Shown: positions 49,560-59,151, counted from the stretch's first letter. The stretch: 64,000 nt of DNA from Anaerococcus porci (GCF_009696575.1 NZ_VULQ01000003.1:124001-188000), one strand, 5' to 3'. Notes: generated from the sequence alone by a model not told the origin. Numbers and translations: made by a program.

Positions 49560-50378
49560 ATGAAAAGAGAGAGCATAAATAAAAAGACATTTAAAAATTT
49601 GCAAGAGTGTGAACTTTTCATTTTAGATTTAGATGGAACTATTTATATTGGTGATGAGCTTATTTATGGCGCTATAGATTTTGTCGAACACTTAAAAAAT
49701 TTAGGTAAGAAATTTGTTTATTTAACAAATAACTCTTCAAGGGCATCATCAGATTATGTTAAGATTCTTAAATCTATGGGGTTTTCTTGTGAAAAAGAGA
49801 ATGTATTTACATCAGGAATGGCAACAGGTATGTATCTTATAAAAAGATATCCTAAAAAAAAGGTATATCTTGTTGGAACTGAAGCATTAAAAATAGAATT
49901 GAATTCTTACGGCATAGAAATAAACAATGAGGATGCTGATGTAGTTGTTGTTGGCTATGATAAGGAGCTTACGTATGCTAAGCTTCTTAAAGCCACACAT
50001 TTTATAAGAAAAGGAGTACCTTATATAGCCACACACCCAGATTTAGTATGTCCTCTACCTCATGGTGAGCTAGCACCTGATTGTGGTAGCATTTGTTCTT
50101 TATTAGAAAAATCTACAAGTAGGCAGCCTGATATTATAATTGGCAAGCCAAATCCTTTTATGATTAAACTTTTGTCTAATAAATTAAATATTAATGTCGA
50201 TAAGATTTGCTCAATCGGTGATCGTTTATATACAGATATTTTGGCTACAAAAAATTCTGGTGCTATATCTATATTAGTATTATCTGGAGAAAGCACTATA
50301 AGTATGGTTGATAAATCTGAATTTAAACCTGATTTTATTTATAATAGTGTATATGATTTAATAAATATCATCAGCTAA
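49560..50378 (+). CDS. HAD-IIA phosphatase, NagD/p-nitrophenylphosphatase-like
   Basis: 272 residues. HAD motif I is ILDLDGTIYIGD, motif II is YLTNNSSRA, motif III Lys lies in IIGKPNPFM and motif IV is SIGDRLYTDI. The C2a cap (about 85-175) is that of NagD/PNPPase/glycerol-phosphate phosphatases. It starts 8 bp after the carrier gene, so it is the third gene of the operon. It probably removes phosphate from the product of the phosphodiesterase. Confidence 0.9.
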   Translation: MKRESINKKTFKNLQECELFILDLDGTIYIGDELIYGAIDFVEHLKNLGKKFVYLTNNSSRASSDYVKILKSMGFSCEKENVFTSGMATGMYLIKRYPKKKVYLVGTEALKIELNSYGIEINNEDADVVVVGYDKELTYAKLLKATHFIRKGVPYIATHPDLVCPLPHGELAPDCGSICSLLEKSTSRQPDIIIGKPNPFMIKLLSNKLNINVDKICSIGDRLYTDILATKNSGAISILVLSGESTISMVDKSEFKPDFIYNSVYDLINIIS

Positions 50379-51186
50379 TATGAATATATTTTATTGAAAA
50401 AAGTTTTTATTCTAATATAGATTAGAATTTAAAAGCTGTATTTGTCAAATAGTAAAAATAAAAAACAATAATAAGCTTATCCAACCTTTATTAAGTTACT
50501 ATTATAGATAGTATACTTATAGCCGATAATTCATCACTATTACTAGTGATTAAAATGTACATTTTTAGCTAAATAAGAATGTACATTTTAATCATTAATT
50601 ACAGTAATTTTTAAGTTATAAAAATAATTACCTACAATTTAGACCTTTCCTAAATAATTTAAATTTTATCTAAAATAGCTTTTTCTATTCTCATATTATA
50701 AATAATATCCAATGATTTAGGAAAGTTAATATCATTAAAGGTAGAATGCTTTTTGTGTTTGTATTATGCCTTGATTTCGATAAATAAACTGAAAATTTAT
50801 CTTCAAAATACTTTTTATCTTTTAATTCAAATTGATTATATATAATCCTTTAATATATTATCAAAGCTGTAATTTTATTTAACTACCCCTATACTTTCTT
50901 ATTTTAGTATTTACACACTATCTTCTCTTATAATACATATTTTTAAATTAACTTTGGAACTTTCTTCCCTTATTTTCTCAATCCTTTAAACTATAATCTA
51001 TAATACTTTTTTTGTCTTTTCTTCCTATCCTTAACATCTATTAATATTTAATTGTCTTTATTTTTAATATATAAGTAATATAATATAGAATATAATTTGT
51101 CAAAATATCAGAGTGAACAATTTTTTAATATACTATAATGATAGAAAAGTTAAATTCCTTACGAATATATAGGTGAAGGAGGATAT
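50379..51186. other. 808-bp intergenic region with inverted repeat and a gene fragment
   Basis: Very AT-rich. It contains the inverted repeat at 50548-50593. On the minus strand, around 50661-50752, a startless frame encodes about 30 residues ending DIIYNMRIEKAILDKI that looks like a protein C-terminus, possibly a lost gene. Otherwise only the sigma-factor promoter area near 51100-51180. No complete gene seen. Confidence 0.4.
50548..50593. repeat. 16-bp perfect inverted repeat
   Basis: GATTAAAATGTACATT (50548-50563) and its exact complement (50578-50593) flank a 14-base loop. Each arm also contains the palindrome AATGTACATT. It may be an AT-rich terminator after the HAD gene or a regulatory or mobile-element relic. 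Confidence 0.6.
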
Positions 51187-51708
51187 ATGAATGAAGAAAA
51201 AATCATAAGAGGAATTAAAAAGAAAAATGAAGCCTCACTTAAGGAATTTATTAAAATTTATGGACCTATTCTTAAAGCAAGTATCTATAAGAGCCTTTCT
51301 CTCAATCAAGAGCTGAGAATGGAAGTTTTAAATGATTCCCTCCTAGCCATTTGGGATAATATCGACTCGTTTGACCCGTCTAGATCATCTTTTAAAAACT
51401 GGTGTGCAGGTATTGGAAAATATAAGGCAATAGATGCTCTAAGAAAAGAACTTAGACATAAGTCTATAAATATAGATACTCTTGCAAATGTTCTTGAGTC
51501 TGATGAAGAACTTAATTTTGATGAATCAGATAAAATACTTGCTATGCTCGATGAGGATGATAGGGAAATTTTTAGGAAGTTATTTATAGAAGGATACAGC
51601 TATGACGATATATCAAATATTTATGATATATCCAAAGATAAGCTTTATAACAAAATCTCACGAAAAAAGAAACTATTAAGAAAAAAAATAGGAGGAGATT
51701 ATGAATAA
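51187..51708 (+). CDS. ECF-like sigma-70 family factor
   Basis: 173 residues. Region 2 is LNDSLLAIWDNIDSFDPSRSSFKNWCAGIGKYKAIDALRK; region 4 is the C-terminal HTH, IFRKLFIEGYSYDDISNIYDISKDKLYNKISRKKKLLRKK. It lacks region 1 and 3, as ECF factors do. AAGGAGG stands 7 bp before the ATG. It overlaps the next gene by 8 bp. The DUF4179-type membrane protein encoded there is the usual partner of this ECF group, so it should act as anti-sigma. The regulon is unknown. Confidence 0.88.
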   Translation: MNEEKIIRGIKKKNEASLKEFIKIYGPILKASIYKSLSLNQELRMEVLNDSLLAIWDNIDSFDPSRSSFKNWCAGIGKYKAIDALRKELRHKSINIDTLANVLESDEELNFDESDKILAMLDEDDREIFRKLFIEGYSYDDISNIYDISKDKLYNKISRKKKLLRKKIGGDYE

Positions 51709-52690
51709 TATTTATGATAAGATTAATGATATAAAATTTGATGAAAGCAAAATGGACCTTGACCAAATAGAATATGAAAATATGTTAAAAATCGCTTCAA
51801 AATATAAGAAAAATTCATCAAGGAAAAAATTTGTAGCTCTTGCAGCTGCTTTAATACTTGTAGCTAGTCTTTCAATCAAACCTGTAAGAACTGAAGCTTC
51901 TAAATTTGCTACTGATATTAAGGTTACAATGATGGAAACAATCGGAGCAAGTCCAGATTCTTATAAGTATGTTACAGAGCTTCATAAGCCAATTAAGCTT
52001 GGTGGTAATGAATTAATTTTAGAAAACTTTGTTATTGAAGATAATAGAGTTTTTGCAAATATCCTATCTTCTTCAAATGGTAAAGCTATTGAAGAAATAG
52101 ATAATGATATCTATATATATAAGATTAAGGTCAATGGAGAAAGCTTTAAATCTTGGGGTTCTAGTGGTTCAGCTAGAATGGCTGATGATGGAGAATCTAT
52201 TGTAAATCAATCTATGATAACTTTTGATAAGGATTTTCCTAAACTTGATAATGCCGATATAGATATTTATATATCAAGTGGAACTTCAAGTGAAGTTGTT
52301 TCAATAAAAGCAAGTTCAAATATTGTTAATGAAGATAATAAAATATTTGCAGAAGATTATAAGCTTGAAAATGGAGCCTCTATAAATCTTATGAAGATAA
52401 ATCCAATAACAATGACTGCTGTGGTTGATAATCTTGATCCAGCTTATTCATATGAGCTAATTGGTACTGATGAAAATGGTCATAAGGTTCAATTAGATCA
52501 AAGAACAAGTGAAGATGGTAAAGTAACCTTCTTATATAATAGTTCCTTCTCTGACCTAAAGTTAGATGAATTAAAGGATGGTAGACCTATAAATTTCACC
52601 CTAACATCTTCAAAAAGAAATGTAGAATCTGGAAAAGAAACAGATGGCGTTTATGATAAGATAGCTGAATTTAGCCTTTCTGCCAAATAA
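51701..52690 (+). CDS. DUF4179-like membrane protein, putative anti-sigma factor
   Basis: 329 residues. A cytoplasmic N-terminus (1-42) with an acidic patch that could bind the sigma factor is followed by one membrane helix (about 43-61, KKFVALAAALILVASLSI). The rest is an extracellular region with DUF4179-type (about 65-190) and DUF5643-like (about 200-325) beta-rich domains. Overlap with the sigma gene argues for stoichiometric expression. The signal sensed outside is unknown. A good terminator follows at 52879. Confidence 0.8.
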   Translation: MNNIYDKINDIKFDESKMDLDQIEYENMLKIASKYKKNSSRKKFVALAAALILVASLSIKPVRTEASKFATDIKVTMMETIGASPDSYKYVTELHKPIKLGGNELILENFVIEDNRVFANILSSSNGKAIEEIDNDIYIYKIKVNGESFKSWGSSGSARMADDGESIVNQSMITFDKDFPKLDNADIDIYISSGTSSEVVSIKASSNIVNEDNKIFAEDYKLENGASINLMKINPITMTAVVDNLDPAYSYELIGTDENGHKVQLDQRTSEDGKVTFLYNSSFSDLKLDELKDGRPINFTLTSSKRNVESGKETDGVYDKIAEFSLSAK

Positions 52691-52878
52691 TAATCTTTTG
52701 TAAAGTGATATCTAGTTTTGTTTTTAAGTATTTTTCTTACTTGTCTATAAGAATTCTCTTATATTTATAATATATATTAGCTTTCTTATAGCTATTGGAT
52801 ATTTTAAATATATGAAGTCTTAGTCCACTTATTTTGTAAATCAAATATATGAATCGAATATTTTTTGACATAAATATT

Positions 52879-52920
52879 CCTCCTGATTGGCTTTTCTCTA
52901 CCACAATCAGGAGGTTTATC
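52879..52920. terminator. Rho-independent terminator
   Basis: CCTCCTGATTG (52879-52889) pairs with CAATCAGGAGG (52904-52914), then TTTATCT. It lies between the convergent anti-sigma and nrdB genes. Confidence 0.85.
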
Positions 52921-52978
52921 TATACAAAATTTTAGACTATCTTAAAAACTTACATATTTTTTATTTAGGTATTATATT

Positions 52979-54037
52979 TTATAGATCATCTTCAATTACT
53001 GATGACTTAGAATATGCTGATACCTTTCCTTCAAAAAAGTCTGTCTTAACTTGGTTTGGATCAGAATATTCACTTACCCATTTCATAGATTGAGGCTCCT
53101 CATCATATCCTTCATATAATCTATCAAGACCAAGTCCCTTGGCCCTTAAATTTCCTAAATATTTGATATAATCCTCAATCATGGTAGAATTAAGTCCTGC
53201 TATATCATTTCCTATAGCATAATTACCCCATGCTATTTCTTGCTCAACCCCTTCTTTTAATAAATCTCTATAAAAATTCTTAAGCTCTTCTGTAAATAAG
53301 TCAGGTCTTTCTAATTTTAAGTCATTAATCATAGACCTAAATAGCCAAAGATGAGTATTCTCATCCCTATTTATGTATCTTATCTCTTGCACAGTACCTG
53401 GCATCTTTCCATTACGACCTAGATTATAAAAGAAAGAAAATCCTGAATAAAAATATATCCCCTCAAGAATATAATTTGCAATTAAAACCCTCATAAGATT
53501 AAATTCACTGTCATTTTTGATAAACTCATTATATTGATCACCTATAAATGTATTTCTCTTTAGAAGATGCTCATCTTCTTTCCATAGATACAAAATTCTA
53601 GTTCTCTCCTCAGGTGAGCAAATAGAATCAAGTATATAAGAATAAGATTGAGAATGGATAGCCTCTTGATAGGTTTGGATGGCAAGGCAAAGATTAATCT
53701 CATTTGCAGTAATATAGGTTTGTAAATTAGGCAAATTAGCTGTTTGGATAGAGTCAAGATAGGTTAAAAAAGACAAAATCCTATCATAAGCCTTCTTTTC
53801 ATTCTTAGTCAAATTCCTATAATCCTTAATATCTTGATTTAAATTAATCTCTTCTGGAATCCAGAAATTATTCATAGCTTGCCTATACCAATCACTAGTC
53901 CAAGTATACTTAACATTATTAAAATCATTTAAATTGGTAGTATTACCATTTATAATCCTTCTTTTAGAAAGTTCAATATCACCATCTTCATTGAAAATCC
54001 CTCTTTTAGACACCTCTTCATTATACTTATCTTCCAT
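52979..54037 (-). CDS. nrdB: ribonucleoside-diphosphate reductase beta subunit (class Ia)
   Basis: 352 residues. Di-iron ligands and radical tyrosine follow the NrdB pattern: Asp in FLTYLDSIQ, Glu, His and Tyr in YQEAIHSQSY (E..H...Y spacing), Glu in LEGIYFYSGF and Glu/His in NRDENTHLW. The tyrosine is present, so a conventional Tyr-radical cofactor is likely. It pairs with nrdA encoded 294 bp upstream. Oxygen is needed to assemble such cofactors, so a class I enzyme in an anaerobic coccus points to use under oxygen exposure, probably alongside an anaerobic reductase elsewhere. Confidence 0.94.
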   Translation of the reverse strand: MEDKYNEEVSKRGIFNEDGDIELSKRRIINGNTTNLNDFNNVKYTWTSDWYRQAMNNFWIPEEINLNQDIKDYRNLTKNEKKAYDRILSFLTYLDSIQTANLPNLQTYITANEINLCLAIQTYQEAIHSQSYSYILDSICSPEERTRILYLWKEDEHLLKRNTFIGDQYNEFIKNDSEFNLMRVLIANYILEGIYFYSGFSFFYNLGRNGKMPGTVQEIRYINRDENTHLWLFRSMINDLKLERPDLFTEELKNFYRDLLKEGVEQEIAWGNYAIGNDIAGLNSTMIEDYIKYLGNLRAKGLGLDRLYEGYDEEPQSMKWVSEYSDPNQVKTDFFEGKVSAYSKSSVIEDDL

Positions 54038-54207
54038 AATATCCTCCTAAATTCCTAAACTCTCATATACCTTTTACCCCAATATTATAAAAACAAATTA
54101 AAGCTTGTAACTATATTAAATTTGCAATTTTACAAAAATGAAAGAAACAAAATTTCTTACTAAAGCTTTCTTGTGCAAAAGTCGTTTCTAATAGGTAAAA
54201 ATGTGGA

Positions 54208-54260
54208 CTCTTAGGGAAGGAGAAACGAGGAAGAATAGTCCCCTTACTCCACCCTAAAAG
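54208..54260 (-). other. hairpin-rich intercistronic element between nrdA and nrdB
   Basis: On the minus strand CTTTTAGGG and CCCTAAGAG (54252-54260 with 54208-54216) form a 9-bp stem, with GGAG/CTCC pairing inside the loop. AGTCCAC and then TTTTT follow. It could terminate part of the nrdA transcript or process the message between the two subunit genes. The local base composition is clearly GC-richer than the surroundings. Confidence 0.45.
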
Positions 54261-54331
54261 CAAAGAATTAATTTTAAAATCTTATTATTCTTATACCAAA
54301 ATATGTTTTTCTATATTTTTCTAAAATATAT

Positions 54332-56860
54332 TTATGATGCACAGGACTCACAATCTTCAACCTCAAGAGACTTACCCCTTACATAATATAAAGACTTAAC
54401 ACCAGCCTCATAGGCTGTTAGATAAATATTTAAGATTTGTCTCATAGTATAGTCTGTAGTTATATAAATATTTACAGATTGACCTTGGTCAATATGTCTT
54501 TGCCTTATTCCACAAGCCTTCATAGATATATTTTGGTCTATGTTGTAGGCATTTTCATAAAGCCAAAAAGTCTTGGTGTTTAGTCCCGGAGCAACCCTAG
54601 GCACTATAGCGCCTTTTTTTTCTTCTAAGAAATACTTGTTCATAATTGGATCAACTCCTGGTGAAGTACCTGAAATAATAGAGGTTGAACCAGTTGGAGC
54701 TATGGCTAATAGATAGCCATTTCTTAAACCTGTTTCATGAACTTCTTTTTTAAGCTTTATCCATCTATCAGAATCATATCCTCTTGATGTAAAATAATCT
54801 CCATTATCCCAATCAGAACCTTTAAAAACCTTGTATGGTCCTTTTTCCTTAGCTATCTCATTACTTGCCTTTATAGCAAAATAATTAATATCCTCATAAA
54901 CCCTATCTACAAAATCAAGGTGGGCTTCTTCCTCAGACCATTTAATATCATTTTTGACTAGCATATGATGGTAGCCACTTGTGCCAAGACCAATAGCCCT
55001 ATATTTTTTGTTAGTAACTTTGGCATATGGGGTTGGGTAATAATTAAGGTCAATAACATTATCTAAAGCCCTAACTATAGTTGAAACAACTTCTTCAAGC
55101 TCAAGCTTATTATTTACATCAATATTTCCTAAAGTTAAACTTGCAAGGTTACACTCAACAAAGTCTCCAGGCTTTGTTTTATTAACAATTACAATTTCTC
55201 CTTCTTCTGTAATAATTTCTTCAGAAACAGTCTCGGATGGACTCATATTTTGGGCAATCTCTGTACATAAGTTTGATGAATAAATCATACCTTGATGCTT
55301 ATTTGGATTAGCCTTATTTACTGCATCCCTATTAAAGACAAAGGGGGTTCCTGTTTCAGTCCATGACTTGATTAATAATCTTATCATATCCTTTATAGAT
55401 ATAACTCTTTTAGAAATATCCTTATCTTCTACTAAGATTTTATAAAATTGCTCAAAGTCATCTCCATAGCTATCTTCTATAGATCTTCCATACTTTGTTA
55501 AAACTTCATGAGGATCAAACATATACCAGTCCCCATCTATATTATCCCTGCACTCTTTCCAGAATAAATCTGGTACACAAACTGCTGGAAAAATATCATG
55601 GGCTTTCATTCTATCATCCCCGTTATTTGTCCTAAGATTTAGAAATTCAGGTACATCCTTGTGCCATATATCTAAATAGCAAGCCACAGCCCCTTGCCTT
55701 ACACCTAATTGATCAACGGCTACTGCAGTATCATTGGCAAGCTTTATCCACCTTATAACTCCACCTGCAACATTTTTAATACCTCTAATATCAGAACCTT
55801 GGGCCCTCACCTTACCAAAGTAAAGTCCCATACCACCACCGTGTTTAGAAACTTGGGCAAAATTTGTTATAGAGCGGTATATACCTTTTAAAGTATCTGG
55901 AACTGTATCTATAAAGCAGGATGAAAGTTGGTTAAAAGGCTTCCTAGCATTAGTCATAGTTGGAGTTGCCATAGTTGCTTTTAAGCTTGATAGGATATCA
56001 TAAAGCTTTTTAGCAAAATGAACCTTGTTTTTTTCTCCGATAGCTAAGTGCATAGAAATCCCCATAAACATCTCTTGAACATTTTCTATATGCTCATCAT
56101 CATAAGTCTTAATCAGATATCTTTTTAAAACCAAGTCAAGACCTGAATAAGTAAAGAGTTTATTTCTTTCATAATTCAAATACTCTCCTAACTCCTCAAG
56201 CTCCTTATTAGTATAATTTTCTATTATATATTTACCATAAAGACCTTCTGCTGTTAGGAATTGGATTTTAGATCTGAAATCAACAATGCCATACTTTTCT
56301 TCAGATAATTTAATCTTTTCATCTAAAAGGTGAATCATAAAGCGGGCTGCTATAAACTCCCAATCTGGACTTTCTTTACTTGTAAGCTCACTTGCAGCCT
56401 TAATTAGGGCATTTAAAAGACTTTCCTTGGTCATATTAGCTTTAGTAAAGGACTCAAACTTCATAAATAAAGAGTCAATTGGGTATCTTTGATTATCAAA
56501 TTCTTTATTAATACTTTTTATTATTTTTAAAGTATAATCATCATCTATATATTTTTCAAAATCAGAAATAACTTTCCTATCCATGGTATGCTTGGCTCTA
56601 TAAAGAATATAGGACTTAACTTCCTTGTAGAAGTTATTTTCAATAAGTTCAAGCTCAACCAAATCTTGAATTTCTTCAACTGTCACTATATGATCTGTTG
56701 GATACTTATCTTTAACAATTTTTCTAATATTTGAAGAAATCTTCTTTAACTTTTCATCACTTATGCTAGTACCCACAGACCTAAAAGACTTAAAAATCGC
56801 CCTTTGGATTTTCTCCTCTTCAAATTCTACAAGTGTACCATCTCTTTTTTTAACTTCCAT
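54332..56860 (-). CDS. nrdA: ribonucleoside-diphosphate reductase alpha subunit (class Ia)
   Basis: 842 residues. An N-terminal ATP-cone (about 1-90, VKKRDGTLVEFEEEKIQRAI) gives dATP feedback control. The active-site cysteines lie in NQLSSCFIDTVPDT, SSNLCTEI and VECNLASLTLGN, and the C-terminal redox pair is in EDCESCAS. The barrel loop SGTSPGVDPIMNKYF is typical of NrdA. It reduces ribonucleoside diphosphates using the radical from NrdB. A NrdR-like box pair lies upstream. Confidence 0.95.
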   Translation of the reverse strand: MEVKKRDGTLVEFEEEKIQRAIFKSFRSVGTSISDEKLKKISSNIRKIVKDKYPTDHIVTVEEIQDLVELELIENNFYKEVKSYILYRAKHTMDRKVISDFEKYIDDDYTLKIIKSINKEFDNQRYPIDSLFMKFESFTKANMTKESLLNALIKAASELTSKESPDWEFIAARFMIHLLDEKIKLSEEKYGIVDFRSKIQFLTAEGLYGKYIIENYTNKELEELGEYLNYERNKLFTYSGLDLVLKRYLIKTYDDEHIENVQEMFMGISMHLAIGEKNKVHFAKKLYDILSSLKATMATPTMTNARKPFNQLSSCFIDTVPDTLKGIYRSITNFAQVSKHGGGMGLYFGKVRAQGSDIRGIKNVAGGVIRWIKLANDTAVAVDQLGVRQGAVACYLDIWHKDVPEFLNLRTNNGDDRMKAHDIFPAVCVPDLFWKECRDNIDGDWYMFDPHEVLTKYGRSIEDSYGDDFEQFYKILVEDKDISKRVISIKDMIRLLIKSWTETGTPFVFNRDAVNKANPNKHQGMIYSSNLCTEIAQNMSPSETVSEEIITEEGEIVIVNKTKPGDFVECNLASLTLGNIDVNNKLELEEVVSTIVRALDNVIDLNYYPTPYAKVTNKKYRAIGLGTSGYHHMLVKNDIKWSEEEAHLDFVDRVYEDINYFAIKASNEIAKEKGPYKVFKGSDWDNGDYFTSRGYDSDRWIKLKKEVHETGLRNGYLLAIAPTGSTSIISGTSPGVDPIMNKYFLEEKKGAIVPRVAPGLNTKTFWLYENAYNIDQNISMKACGIRQRHIDQGQSVNIYITTDYTMRQILNIYLTAYEAGVKSLYYVRGKSLEVEDCESCAS

Positions 56861-56895
56861 ATCTACCCCTAAATATTGTTATTTTTATGTTAATT

Positions 56896-56951
56896 CCACT
56901 ATATATTGTGGTTTTCATTTTCATACTAATAAATCATACCACAAGAAGTGT
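56896..56951. promoter_or_regulatory. NrdR-like box pair before nrdA
   Basis: CCACTATATATTGTGG (56896-56911) is close to the palindromic NrdR box (acaCwATATaTwGtgt). A weaker second element, ATACCACAAGAAGTGT (56936-56951), lies with its centre 40 bp away, about four helical turns, as tandem NrdR boxes often do. Confidence 0.6.
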
Positions 56952-57002
56952 CTTAAAAAAAGGGTGAAACATAATTATATTATTATTAGAAATTTTTAAA
57001 TT

Positions 57003-57062
57003 TGAGCAAAAAAATAAGACCCTCTTTCCATATACATTGAAAGATAAGGCCTAATTCTTTAT
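57003..57062 (-). terminator. Rho-independent terminator of the sppA-RDD operon
   Basis: On the minus strand TCTTTC and GAAAGA close a loop, with imperfect flanking pairs, followed by TTATTTTTTT. Confidence 0.55.
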
Positions 57063-57123
57063 TTCTTAGTCGCTTTTTACGCTTACTTATTTTATTATAT
57101 TAAATCAAAAAACTTAACTTATC

Positions 57124-57597
57124 TTAATATTCAAATAAATAATCTACCACATCATCCTTGATAACAACAGTATCAGCCATTATATCAGCTAGAGATTGCT
57201 TATTTTGGTTAAATCCTATTATAAGATATAAAATCTTAAGGAAATTTTGGATATACCTTACAAAAACCTCCCTAATAAGGCAATCAAAAAAGCTTAACTT
57301 TTCATCATAAAGTGATATAACCCTTATCCCTACAACCATTTTACCCAAGGTTTGGCCATTATTAAGGTAAGTTAGGATAAAAAAGTAAAAAAGACTAATT
57401 ACTGTTGTCATAAGTAATCTTACCTCAAGACCCATAAGGGTATACTCACTACTTACAGAAAAAATAGTAATGATAATACTTGCTATAGAGCTTGTTATAA
57501 TTGAGTCGATAGTGAAGGCAACAAGTCTTATAAAAAAGCCTGCATAGGCAAATTTAGGTATAGAAATGGTCTTTTGAGTTTTTTCTACATTTTCCAT
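57124..57597 (-). CDS. RDD-family membrane protein
   Basis: 157 residues with three hydrophobic segments. GFFIRLVAFTIDSIITS carries the Arg and Asp of the RDD signature, and NGQTLGKMVVGIRVIS is the second conserved block. Function of RDD proteins is unclear; some are linked to ion exchange. It lies 6 bp after sppA, an arrangement seen in other Firmicutes, suggesting membrane-protein quality control or stress. Confidence 0.85.
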   Translation of the reverse strand: MENVEKTQKTISIPKFAYAGFFIRLVAFTIDSIITSSIASIIITIFSVSSEYTLMGLEVRLLMTTVISLFYFFILTYLNNGQTLGKMVVGIRVISLYDEKLSFFDCLIREVFVRYIQNFLKILYLIIGFNQNKQSLADIMADTVVIKDDVVDYLFEY

Positions 57598-57603
57598 AAA
57601 AGC

Positions 57604-58605
57604 CTACTTTCCATAATAATACATAGGTACAGGGGAATCTTTATCCATAAGGTCCTTTAAAATTGCAAGATCAGACTTGGAATCTTTTCCTATTAGTGCT
57701 TGTCCCTTTGATAAGAGTTTAGAAAATGGAGCCATCTCATCAGAATATTCATAGACTTGTGGATTATCAAGCTTATATTCTTTCTTCATATCAGCTAAGG
57801 CTGTATCAAAATTACCAATCTTATCAACTAGTCCATTTTCTAAGGCTTGTGCTCCATCATAAACCCTTCCATCAGCAAGCTTTCTTACATCATCCTCTTT
57901 CATAGACCTGCCTTGAGATACTAGCTTAATAAATCTATCAAATGAAGAATTAATAAGATCTTGGAAATATTTCTTTTGCTCATCAGTCATATCTTTTCCA
58001 GAACTTCCAGCATCTTTCATCTTACCAGTAGTAATATTTTGTTGCTTAATACCATACTTTTCAAAAAGTCCTTGAAAAGACATAGATGACATAATTACAC
58101 CAATAGAGCCTGTAAGAGTTTCATTAGATGCGTATATTCTGTCAGTTGGAGCTGAAATATAATAACCTCCACTTGCAGCCATTGTTTCCATAACTGTGAA
58201 AACTGGTATCTTCTTATCTTTTTGGATTTCCTTTATCTTATTTGCAACTTGCTCTGAGTTATAAACTGCTCCTCCTGGAGAGTTAACCTTTAAGATGACC
58301 CCCCTTACAGTATCATCTTCCTTTACTTCTTTTAATCGCTCCATAACAGCATCATATACTGGACCATCTCCAATAGCACCCTTATAAGTTATTACTGCAA
58401 TTTTTTTGGATGTATCAGAGCCCTCTATTATATTTTTGTTAGCAGTTGATGAAAATGGATTAAAAGATCCTAAATATTTTTGGGCTATCTTTTCACTTTC
58501 TTTTTCTGTTACTTCATTACTTTTAGTTTTAACAAGACTAGAAGCTACGAATAACAAAATAGCTATTGCTATTGCTATCCATTTTTTACCATTACTTTTT
58601 TTCAT
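57604..58605 (-). CDS. sppA: signal peptide peptidase SppA (S49 protease)
   Basis: 333 residues. One N-terminal membrane anchor (about 8-25) precedes an extracytoplasmic S49 domain. The catalytic Ser lies in METMAASGGYYISAPTD, and NETLTGSIGVIMSS followed by KYGIKQQNITTGKMKDAG contains the Lys of the Ser/Lys dyad. It degrades cleaved signal peptides in the membrane. It has the single-domain, Gram-positive length. In an operon with the RDD gene 6 bp on. Confidence 0.92.
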   Translation of the reverse strand: MKKSNGKKWIAIAIAILLFVASSLVKTKSNEVTEKESEKIAQKYLGSFNPFSSTANKNIIEGSDTSKKIAVITYKGAIGDGPVYDAVMERLKEVKEDDTVRGVILKVNSPGGAVYNSEQVANKIKEIQKDKKIPVFTVMETMAASGGYYISAPTDRIYASNETLTGSIGVIMSSMSFQGLFEKYGIKQQNITTGKMKDAGSSGKDMTDEQKKYFQDLINSSFDRFIKLVSQGRSMKEDDVRKLADGRVYDGAQALENGLVDKIGNFDTALADMKKEYKLDNPQVYEYSDEMAPFSKLLSKGQALIGKDSKSDLAILKDLMDKDSPVPMYYYGK

Positions 58606-58679
58606 AAAATCTCCTTATTATAAAATATGAAATTCTTCCATTATAAGTATAATACACTAATATCAAAGATTCAAGGAAA

Positions 58680-58699
58680 ATCAAAAAGCCTTTGCTTTT
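58680..58699. terminator. small hairpin, possible terminator of the 100-residue membrane protein gene
   Basis: CAAAAAGC and GCTTTTTG pair around CTTT. On the minus strand the hairpin is followed by ATTTTCC, so termination would be weak. A second hairpin, TAGTCTC/GAGACTA (58769-58788), lies nearby. Confidence 0.35.
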
Positions 58700-58848
58700 T
58701 GTATTAATATTGAGTACAATGAAAGAGCAAGACAATTATCGTTAACACTATGAGAAATTGTTTTTGTATAGTCTCTTAATTGAGACTATTTACATAGAGG
58801 ATTTTTACCCAAAACTTAATTGTATATGGTAAAAGTCCATTTTTTATA

Positions 58849-59151
58849 TTAATTTCTTCTATCAAGCTTTCTTTTAGTTTCTAAAATATTATTTGCAAGA
58901 AGGGCAATTACCACAAAATAAAATTTATCATTTATATATCCTAAAAGTAGGAAATTAATTCCCAAAGCCAGCATCAATACTATGATAAGAGAAAGTAAAT
59001 TTGCAATATAAGGGTGTTTTCTAATAAAATCTTCCCCTATAAATCCTACAAGAAAAATCTCCAAAAGAGTAGATAAAATTAACACTACAAATATCTCTAT
59101 AATTATAAAAATATAGGGATGACTTTGATGAAAATTTCTAATACTATGCAT
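58849..59151 (-). CDS. small membrane protein, unrecognised
   Basis: 100 residues with three hydrophobic segments (about 13-35, 47-70 and 76-88) and a basic C-terminal tail ETKRKLDRRN. A GTGAGGAAAGT ribosome binding site precedes the ATG. A palindrome TTATACACTTGTATAA (59180-59195) upstream could be an operator. No family recognised; PsiE-like small proteins have a similar layout but I cannot support that. Confidence 0.6.
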   Translation of the reverse strand: MHSIRNFHQSHPYIFIIIEIFVVLILSTLLEIFLVGFIGEDFIRKHPYIANLLSLIIVLMLALGINFLLLGYINDKFYFVVIALLANNILETKRKLDRRN

